Shown: piece by piece, positions 58,551-64,000 of the stretch | How positions within the stretch are numbered: the first letter of the stretch is position 1 | Layout: each line of letters begins with the position of its first letter | From: Mycobacterium sp. IS-3022 | Lineage (GTDB): Bacteria > Actinomycetota > Actinomycetes > Mycobacteriales > Mycobacteriaceae | DNA: 64,000 nt | Assembly: GCF_001500065.1 (NCBI RefSeq) | Contig: NZ_LQIN01000023.1 | Location: forward strand, 248,001-312,000 | Reading direction: 5' to 3' | The notes under the pieces: generated by a model | What the model was told of the DNA's origin: nothing | Databases searched by the model: none | Seen by the model: the letters and a program-made list of their open reading frames with translations, nothing else | Program-made: the position numbers and the translations under genes

Positions 58551-59894
58551 TCAGCTGATCGGCGGTGCTGTCGGCTTCGCCGGCGCCGTCGACGCGACGG
58601 GCTCGGCGGTCGCGGAAGGCGCCGAACGCTCCTTCAACCACACCGGATCGATCCCGTCGTCGAGTCGGCCCTCGGCCTTGGCGTCCAGATAGCGGAAGTA
58701 CAGCACCGAGAACACGACCACGAGCATCAGCCCCCAGCCGTAGGTGAACTTCATGTACTCGAGGAACCGGCCCGTCGTCGGCCAATGCCCGAGCAGCCAA
58801 CGGTCCGCGCTCATGAACCCGTAGATCGCCAGCCACGCCGGCCAGTTGCGCAGCACCGAATTCGGCAGCACGACCGTCATCAGGAACGGGAACAGCATCA
58901 TCGAGTAGTAGCCCTGGCCGAGTGACAGCACCAGGAACGACGCGATCAGCAGCACGCCCGAGGACGTCAGCATCCAGAACAGCGGATCGCGGGTGCGGTA
59001 GTACTTGTAGAGCAACCACAGCGTGTAGGCCGCCAGGAGCGCAAACCCGATGCGCAACAACAGGATCAGCCACACCGGCAGGCCGTAGTAGATGCCGTTG
59101 CCCGCGATGGAGCTGTTGAAGTAGTCGCGGGTGGTCATGATGTAGGGCAACGTGCGGGTGACCCAGTTCATCGGATCGCTGATCAACGGCCAGGCGGCGG
59201 CGTTGAACACCAACGGAACCGCGACGGCGCCCACGAACGGTCGCCACTGGCGGTTCAGCAGCGGCAGCAACATCAGCGGCAGCAGAATGGGTTTGACCAC
59301 CACGGTCAGGCCGATCGCGACACCGGCCCACCATTCGTGTTTCTTGTTTCCGTCGAGCAGCCAGCGGAAGAACAGCACCTCCAACAGCAGGATGCAGCCG
59401 TTGATGTTGCCGAAAACCAGTGTGTTGATGACACTTTCGGTGCTGAACATCGCCACCAGCAGGGCGGGCAGGGCCACCGAGCGGTAGGTGTAGCCGAACA
59501 GCCGGATCAGGAAGTACGCGGCGAGCACGATCGCGACCGTGTTGAAGAAGATGAACCAGTACCGCGACGCATCGATGGGCAGATAGCCGAACGGCGCCAT
59601 CAACAACGTGCCGCCCGGCGGATAGAGATAGTGCGGGTCGACGTGGTCGAAGTGCTCGTTGTAGATGTCCCAGCCCATCTTGAAATTGACGACGGCCCGG
59701 TAGACGGGCCCGTAGTCGTCGGTGATGTAGCCGTTGGTCGCCAGCACGTAGCTGCGGTGAATGATGAACAGGATCGCCAGCGGCCACAGGATCAGCTTCA
59801 ACACATCTGCCACGCTCGGCGGGGAGCTGCGGGGCCGGAAGGCGGCGGTCACAAGATCGCGCACGACCGCACGGTACCCGACCGCCGTCGGCAT
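58551..59894 (-). CDS. aftC: Arabinofuranosyltransferase AftC
   Basis: AftC adds alpha-1,3-linked arabinofuranose branches to arabinogalactan and lipoarabinomannan using decaprenyl-phosphoarabinose. The 447-residue GT-C type membrane protein has about ten transmembrane helices. The first extracellular loop has the conserved acidic pair TDDYGPVYRAVVNF (Asp59-Asp60). DPHYLYPPGGTLLMAPFGYLP and LGQGYYSMMLFPFLMTVVLPN are also family-like. The start is ATG 59894. Only six bases separate it from the next upstream gene's stop. Confidence 0.95.
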   Translation of the reverse strand: MPTAVGYRAVVRDLVTAAFRPRSSPPSVADVLKLILWPLAILFIIHRSYVLATNGYITDDYGPVYRAVVNFKMGWDIYNEHFDHVDPHYLYPPGGTLLMAPFGYLPIDASRYWFIFFNTVAIVLAAYFLIRLFGYTYRSVALPALLVAMFSTESVINTLVFGNINGCILLLEVLFFRWLLDGNKKHEWWAGVAIGLTVVVKPILLPLMLLPLLNRQWRPFVGAVAVPLVFNAAAWPLISDPMNWVTRTLPYIMTTRDYFNSSIAGNGIYYGLPVWLILLLRIGFALLAAYTLWLLYKYYRTRDPLFWMLTSSGVLLIASFLVLSLGQGYYSMMLFPFLMTVVLPNSVLRNWPAWLAIYGFMSADRWLLGHWPTTGRFLEYMKFTYGWGLMLVVVFSVLYFRYLDAKAEGRLDDGIDPVWLKERSAPSATAEPVASTAPAKPTAPPIS

Positions 59895-59900
59895 CAGGCG

Positions 59901-61466
59901 TCAGGCAGGGCAGAACGTGTCGGTCTCTGGCAGCTTGCCGGTGTCCAGGTAGCCGATCACCGGCGGCATCGCACACGGCGAGAAGATCGAGGCGCCGTGC
60001 CCGATGCCCTGCCACATCACCCGCTTGTTGGCCGACCCGGCGTTGATCACGGTGGCCGCCACCGCGGCGACCCCCTCGTTGCCGACGATCGGGTCGTTCT
60101 GGGTGCCGAGTAGCAGCACGGGGATATCGAGGTTCTTCGGTTCCTGCGGGGTGGTCCCGCTGGGCCAGTGCAGGCAGTCGACCAGGTTCAGCGCCCCGAC
60201 GGCGCCGAACTGCGGGTACAGCTTGTCCCACGCCACGACCAGTTCGCGAACCCGGTTCGGGGTCGGCCGGTTCAACGAGTCGCTGCAGCCGTTGACGAAC
60301 TGGCCGTCGCTGTTGCGCAGGGTTTCGGCCTGAGCGATCAGGTCGGTGAACGGGTTCGTGTCCCCGGACCGTGCGGCGGCCACCGCCGCGGCCAAGGCAT
60401 TGCCCGCCGCGATCCGGTCTCCGCGCGGGTAGGCCAGTGCGGTCGAGATCGCGTTGGCGACGGTCGCGACCGCGGCGCCGTTGGGCCCACGACCTTGACG
60501 CGCCGCCGAGAGCAGTTCATCGACCGCGGCCTTCGGGTCGGGCGCCAACGGGCAGTTCGTCGCTGCGCACTGCGCGGCCCAGGCGTCCAGCGCGGCCTGT
60601 TCGCCTTTGACGCGCTGCTCCATCGCGGCTTCGGCGGCGATCCCGAGCGGCAACGGCGAGTCGAGCACCAGGCGCGCGACCTTGTTGGGGTGCGATCCGG
60701 CGTACGCCAACGCCACCTGCGCTCCGTTCCCGATACCCAGCAGCGCCAGCGCCGGCACGTCCCAGGTGCTGCGCAGGCGCTCGATGTCCTCGGCGGCGTG
60801 CGAGTTGTCGTAGGCCGAGTCACCAGGGGCGATGGTGTCGGTACAGCTTGTCGTCGCGGTCTGCACGATCGCGCCCAGGTTCTCGACTGGGTCGTCGCCG
60901 GCCTGGAACTGCGCCTGGTCGAGCATCTCCTGACGGTCGAACAGGTCGCGGCAGTCCAGTGCGCTGGACATGCCCATGCCCCGCCGGTCGACGGCCACGA
61001 TCGGGCGGGTCTTGAGCATGTCGGCGCCGGCGCGCGACAGCCACACCGGCAGCTGCGTCGACGACGGCAGGTCCGTCCCGGTCGTCATGACCAGCGGCCC
61101 GGCGTCGGCTGGGGTCTGCGGACTGCGAGCGCGGACCACACCGATGCTGACCGAGCCCGACACGCCGTTGATCGGGTCGAGGTCGGCGTCGTAGGTGGCG
61201 CAGTCGAGGGTCACCCCGGGCACGGCAGGCACCGCGGCGTCGCTGAACGCACGGGCCGTGCAGTCCCGCCACGCCAGCTCGTTCTTCGGCGCCTCGACGG
61301 CCGGCGGTCCCTGCTCCTGCTGGGTCGACGTCGGCTCGCCTTGCGGGCCCGCGCCGGAGTCGGTGGCGAAGCGGGGATTGGCGGCAAGGCCCGGCGAGCA
61401 CGCCGCGACGACCGCCGCGACGGATGCCAGGCTCAGGAGCCGGACCAGCTGACCACGCCGATTCAT
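59901..61466 (-). CDS. Secreted lipoprotein of the TAP-like hydrolase family lacking the nucleophile serine (Rv2672-like)
   Basis: The 521-residue protein has a lipoprotein signal with VAAC (Cys23). A disordered linker follows, then an alpha/beta hydrolase domain of the tripeptidyl-aminopeptidase/TAP type (about 66-521; VDRRGMGMSS, DIERLRSTWDV). The elbow reads LGIGNGAQVAL, so Asn247 stands where GxSxG should give Ser. The acid (QNDPIVG, Asp458) and His490 (GIGHG) positions are kept. It is probably a non-catalytic or altered member. ATG 61466 is chosen because TACTGT ends seven bases upstream. The ORF is adjacent to aftC. Confidence 0.88.
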   Translation of the reverse strand: MNRRGQLVRLLSLASVAAVVAACSPGLAANPRFATDSGAGPQGEPTSTQQEQGPPAVEAPKNELAWRDCTARAFSDAAVPAVPGVTLDCATYDADLDPINGVSGSVSIGVVRARSPQTPADAGPLVMTTGTDLPSSTQLPVWLSRAGADMLKTRPIVAVDRRGMGMSSALDCRDLFDRQEMLDQAQFQAGDDPVENLGAIVQTATTSCTDTIAPGDSAYDNSHAAEDIERLRSTWDVPALALLGIGNGAQVALAYAGSHPNKVARLVLDSPLPLGIAAEAAMEQRVKGEQAALDAWAAQCAATNCPLAPDPKAAVDELLSAARQGRGPNGAAVATVANAISTALAYPRGDRIAAGNALAAAVAAARSGDTNPFTDLIAQAETLRNSDGQFVNGCSDSLNRPTPNRVRELVVAWDKLYPQFGAVGALNLVDCLHWPSGTTPQEPKNLDIPVLLLGTQNDPIVGNEGVAAVAATVINAGSANKRVMWQGIGHGASIFSPCAMPPVIGYLDTGKLPETDTFCPA

Positions 61467-61473
61467 GCCGACC

Positions 61474-61479
61474 ACAGTA
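61474..61479 (-). promoter_or_regulatory. -10 element of the TAP-like lipoprotein gene (leaderless)
   Basis: TACTGT on the minus strand ends 7 nt before ATG 61466. Confidence 0.5.
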
Positions 61480-61502
61480 CTGATGCGCGGCTCACCCGCG
61501 GC

Positions 61503-62285
61503 TCACCCGAGCCGGACGTAGCGGGTGTACAGATAGCCGTCGTCGTCGGTCAGCACATGCGCCGGCCGCATGCGGGTCAGCACTTCGCCGGATCCCGCAG
61601 CGATCCGCGGCGCCCTGCCGCCGACCAGCAACGGCGCCACGGTCAGGCACAGCTCGTCGAGCAGATCGTCCTCGATCAGCTCGCTCAGGAACAGCGGGCC
61701 GCCCTCGGTGAGCACGCGGAACAGCTTGCGCTCGGCCAGTACGCGCAGTGCGGTGAAGCCGTCGACCGCGTCGGGGCGCGGACCCGAAGCGTCGATCACC
61801 TCGGCGACCGCGCCGAGGCGGCTGCGGGTGTCGGCATAGGAGGTGGTGCACGTCAGGATCAGCGGCGTCACCTCGGTACGGGTGAAGAACAGGGCGCCGG
61901 GGTCGAGGTTCCCGGACCGGGTGACGACGGCGATCGGCGGCACCTCGGCCTGACCCCGGGCCTGCCGGTTGCGGCGCTGCTCGAGGGGCACCTGCGTACC
62001 GGAGTAGTTCTCCGTGCGCACGGTGGAGGCCCCGACCAGGATCACGTCGGCGGCATAGCGCATCAGCTCGAAGACGCTGCGGTCGCCCGGCCCGCCGAGC
62101 GCAGCGGTCTTGCCGCCGGCGGTCGCGCCGCCGTCGATGCTCGCGATCATGTTGCCGCGCACCCAGCAGGTCTGCAGGTCGGTGGGGTAGGCGTAGAAGT
62201 CGGCGAGCCGCCGGTCGGCGCTGTCGATCGGGGCGCCGTCGGTCCCCAGCACGGTGAACTGCGCCGCAGCGGCGGTATCGGGCAT
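61503..62285 (-). CDS. RibD C-terminal domain reductase (Rv2671-like)
   Basis: The 260-residue protein is a lone RibD_C/DHFR-type NADPH reductase without the deaminase domain. It has WVRGNMIASIDGGATAGGKTAALGG, DVILVGASTVRTENY, VLTEGGPLFLSELIEDDLLDELCLTVAPLLVGG and the C-terminal YLYTRYVRLG. The M. tuberculosis relative has been linked to antifolate resistance through dihydrofolate reductase activity. The start is ATG 62285 (MPDTAAA). It is divergent from zapE with 34 bp between. Confidence 0.93.
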   Translation of the reverse strand: MPDTAAAAQFTVLGTDGAPIDSADRRLADFYAYPTDLQTCWVRGNMIASIDGGATAGGKTAALGGPGDRSVFELMRYAADVILVGASTVRTENYSGTQVPLEQRRNRQARGQAEVPPIAVVTRSGNLDPGALFFTRTEVTPLILTCTTSYADTRSRLGAVAEVIDASGPRPDAVDGFTALRVLAERKLFRVLTEGGPLFLSELIEDDLLDELCLTVAPLLVGGRAPRIAAGSGEVLTRMRPAHVLTDDDGYLYTRYVRLG

Positions 62286-62307
62286 GAACACGATTGCAGC
62301 ACGTCGA

Positions 62308-62313
62308 TAAGGT
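62308..62313 (+). promoter_or_regulatory. -10 element of zapE (leaderless)
   Basis: TAAGGT ends 6 nt before ATG 62320. TGAACA at 62285-62290, 17 bp upstream, may be the -35 and overlaps the ribD-like start codon. Confidence 0.55.
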
Positions 62314-62319
62314 GCCTGC

Positions 62320-63357
62320 ATGGACGGGTCCGGCGCGGTGCAACATCTGGTGGACCGTCACCCCGACGTCACACCGGACCGGTTGATCGCTCAACTGGTC
62401 CCGCCGCCCACGTTCTCCGACGTCAGCTTCGACACCTACCTCCCAGACCCCGCGGAGCCGTCGCAGGCCGCGGCGGTGCAGTCATGCCTGCGGTTCTGCG
62501 ATCAGGCGGAGCAGCGACGGGCGGGCAAGAAGAAGATTTTCGGCCGCCGTGAGGTGCTGCCCGGAGTCGGGCTGTATCTCGACGGCGGTTTCGGCGTCGG
62601 AAAGACGCACCTGCTGGCGTCGTCGTATTACCGGCTGCCGGGGCCGAAGGCGTTCGCGACGTTCGGCGAGTTGACGCAGCTGGCAAGTGTTTTCGGCTTC
62701 GTCGAGTGCATCGACCTGCTGGCCGACTACGTCGTGGTGTGCATCGACGAGTTCGAACTCGACGACCCGGGCAACACGACGCTGATCTCACGGCTGCTGT
62801 CACAGCTCGTCGAACGCGGGGTGTCGGTGGCGGCGACTTCGAACACCCTGCCCGAGCAGCTCGGCGAGGGCCGCTTCGCCGCGCAGGACTTCCTGCGCGA
62901 GATCAACACTCTCGCAGCGATTTTCGAGACGGTGCGCATCGACGGACCGGACTACCGGCACCGCGATCTACCGCCCGCGCCGGAGCCGCTGAGCGACGCC
63001 GAGGTCAGCGAGCGCGCCACGCAGACAGCCGGCGCGACGCTCGACGACTTCGATGCGCTGTGCGCGCACCTGGCCACCATGCACCCTTCGCGCTACCTGA
63101 CGCTGATCGAGGGTGTCAGCGCGGTCTTCGTCACCGGCGTGCACACGGTCGACGACCAGAATGTCGCGCTGCGCCTGGTGTCGCTGACCGACCGGCTGTA
63201 CGACGCGGGGATACCGGTGGTGGCGTCGGGTGCCAAGCTCGACACCATTTTCAGCGAGGACATGCTGGCGGGCGGTTTCCGCAAGAAGTACCTGCGCGCG
63301 ATCTCGCGGTTGCTCGCGCTGTCGAGGGAGGGCACCCCCCTCGGCGAGCAGACGTGA
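62320..63357 (+). CDS. zapE: ZapE/AFG1-type AAA ATPase (Rv2670c-like)
   Basis: The 345-residue ATPase has Walker A GGFGVGKTHL (about 88-97) after GVGLYLDGG, Walker B VVCIDEFELDDPG, an ATSNTLPEQL sensor region, and the C-terminal GHG-like GFRKKYLRAISRL. ZapE-type proteins affect cell division in other bacteria. Its role in mycobacteria is not established to my knowledge. No ribosome-binding site; leaderless. Confidence 0.93.
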   Translation: MDGSGAVQHLVDRHPDVTPDRLIAQLVPPPTFSDVSFDTYLPDPAEPSQAAAVQSCLRFCDQAEQRRAGKKKIFGRREVLPGVGLYLDGGFGVGKTHLLASSYYRLPGPKAFATFGELTQLASVFGFVECIDLLADYVVVCIDEFELDDPGNTTLISRLLSQLVERGVSVAATSNTLPEQLGEGRFAAQDFLREINTLAAIFETVRIDGPDYRHRDLPPAPEPLSDAEVSERATQTAGATLDDFDALCAHLATMHPSRYLTLIEGVSAVFVTGVHTVDDQNVALRLVSLTDRLYDAGIPVVASGAKLDTIFSEDMLAGGFRKKYLRAISRLLALSREGTPLGEQT

Positions 63358-63363
63358 AATGCT

Positions 63364-63385
63364 CCGAAACCGCAGGTTTTTCGGG
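63364..63385. terminator. Short hairpin after zapE
   Basis: TCCGAAACC and GGTTTTTCGG pair with a bulge, leaving a GCA loop and a U-run in the right arm, between convergent zapE and the GNAT gene. Confidence 0.45.
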
Positions 63386-63405
63386 CACTTGGCTTCTGCT
63401 CGCGC

Positions 63406-63939
63406 TCAGATGGTCCGCACCATCACGTAGTCGTTCTCGATGCCGGCGCCCAACCGAAAGGTTTTCGTGCCGGTGACCGCGAACCCGTGCTTGGCGTAGA
63501 ACCGCTGCGCGCGGTGGTTCTCCTGGTTGACGCCGAGCCAGACCACCTTGGCGCCGAGATCCTCCGCCTCCCGCAGCGCCGCGGACATCAGCGCAGCCGC
63601 CACGCCGGCGCCGTGACGTTCGGGCAGCACATAGATCTTCGACACCTCGACGGCTGGTCGCAGTTCGACGGCGCGCTGCACATCGGGGTCGTCGGGCACG
63701 CCGCGAATCAGCAGCGCGTAGCCGGTGATTGGCCCATCGGAAGCACGAGCGACGAGTACCGCCCGGTCGGGCTCGGCGAGGTATTCGCGGAAGCGCGCTT
63801 CGGACAGGTTTTCGTCGATGAACGCCGCGATGTTGTCCGGTGTCGCCCCCGGCGGACAGGCGAGCGGGAAGGTGCGGGCCGCGACGTCGGCGACTTCGGC
63901 CAGGTCGGTGTCGACGGCCGTCGCGACGTCAATGTCCAA
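63406..63939 (-). CDS. GNAT family N-acetyltransferase (Rv2669-like)
   Basis: The 177-residue protein has a GNAT fold: DIDVATAVDTDLAEVADVAARTF, RAVLVARASDGPITGYALLIRG, then the acetyl-CoA site VSKIYVLPERHGAGVAAALMSAAL (R/QxxGxG/A form) and LGVNQENHRAQRFYAKHGF. The target is unknown. The start codon appears to be TTG 63939, six bases after the stop of the next upstream gene. This gives a close pair. Confidence 0.88.
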   Translation of the reverse strand: MDIDVATAVDTDLAEVADVAARTFPLACPPGATPDNIAAFIDENLSEARFREYLAEPDRAVLVARASDGPITGYALLIRGVPDDPDVQRAVELRPAVEVSKIYVLPERHGAGVAAALMSAALREAEDLGAKVVWLGVNQENHRAQRFYAKHGFAVTGTKTFRLGAGIENDYVMVRTI

Positions 63940-63945
63940 CGGCGA

Positions 63946-64000
63946 CTACACGTTCCATTGAGCCAGGTGCTCGCCGGTGACCCGGTCGAGCAACACCACG
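63946..64000 (-). CDS. C-terminal fragment of an upstream gene, not identified
   Basis: The minus strand reads ...LLDRVTGEHLAQWNV then TAG (63946-63948), the last 17 codons visible before the window edge. It is in frame with, and six bases upstream of, the GNAT start, so the genes are probably co-transcribed. Too short to identify. Confidence 0.5.
   Translation of the reverse strand, partial: VVLLDRVTGEHLAQWNV

Overview
The window is high-GC DNA (roughly two-thirds G+C) from an actinobacterium, almost certainly a Mycolicibacterium or other non-tuberculous Mycobacterium. The gene order follows the M. tuberculosis chromosome segment Rv2731 to Rv2669, read in reverse. This is judged from remembered gene order and product identity, since no search was run. 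Landmarks in order are a DUF349 protein, miaA-dapF-hflX, an LGFP-repeat protein, lexA/chiZ-nrdR, sthA, ideR-sigB, sigA-ppgK, suhB, cei, dut, ceoB/ceoC, an ABC exporter, an ArsB-type transporter, dxs, hemE-hemY-chdC, msrB, aftC, a RibD-domain reductase, zapE and a GNAT acetyltransferase. No rRNA, tRNA, CRISPR array, insertion sequence or prophage was seen.

Layout: 1-6.4 kb holds tRNA modification (miaA), lysine and diaminopimelate synthesis (dapF) and ribosome rescue (hflX). 6.4-8.98 kb holds a regulatory-looking intergenic stretch and a cell-surface LGFP protein. 8.97-10.96 kb is a DNA-damage block: lexA and the divergent cell-wall/division gene chiZ share an intergenic region with a PafBC-type promoter and several SOS boxes, followed by nrdR. 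11-20.3 kb has redox and iron control (sthA, ideR, sigB) among conserved actinobacterial genes. 20.3-30.97 kb has the principal sigma factor, polyphosphate glucokinase, an inositol monophosphatase, dut and conserved envelope genes. 31-34.5 kb has two RCK proteins (ceoB/ceoC) divergent from a KimA-like permease. 35.7-38.7 kb (katE, a pyrimidine-dimer glycosylase and a MarR-type regulator) appears inserted relative to M. tuberculosis. 38.9-47.1 kb holds two ABC exporters, an ArsB-like carrier and a CBS protein. 47.2-52.5 kb has nhaA, dxs and two hydrolases. 52.5-57.6 kb has RNase D-like and heme genes (coproporphyrin route ending in chdC). 58-64 kb has msrB, aftC (arabinogalactan), a TAP-like lipoprotein, a RibD-like reductase, zapE and GNAT.

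Control: a striking number of genes start 6-8 nt after a TAnnnT hexamer with no ribosome-binding site, the hallmark of leaderless mycobacterial mRNAs. I used this to choose several starts. Other readable sites are a fully matching CRP operator upstream of cei/DUF4193, a stress-sigma (SigE/SigH) promoter at sigB, and overlapping divergent promoters at dut/DUF3093.

Genes present in M. tuberculosis but missing here (from memory) include fadE20, Rv2717c and echA15. Additions include the csbD-like gene, the katE cluster, an SRPBCC/methyltransferase pair, a second ABC exporter, nhaA, a secreted lipase and a MEST-like hydrolase.
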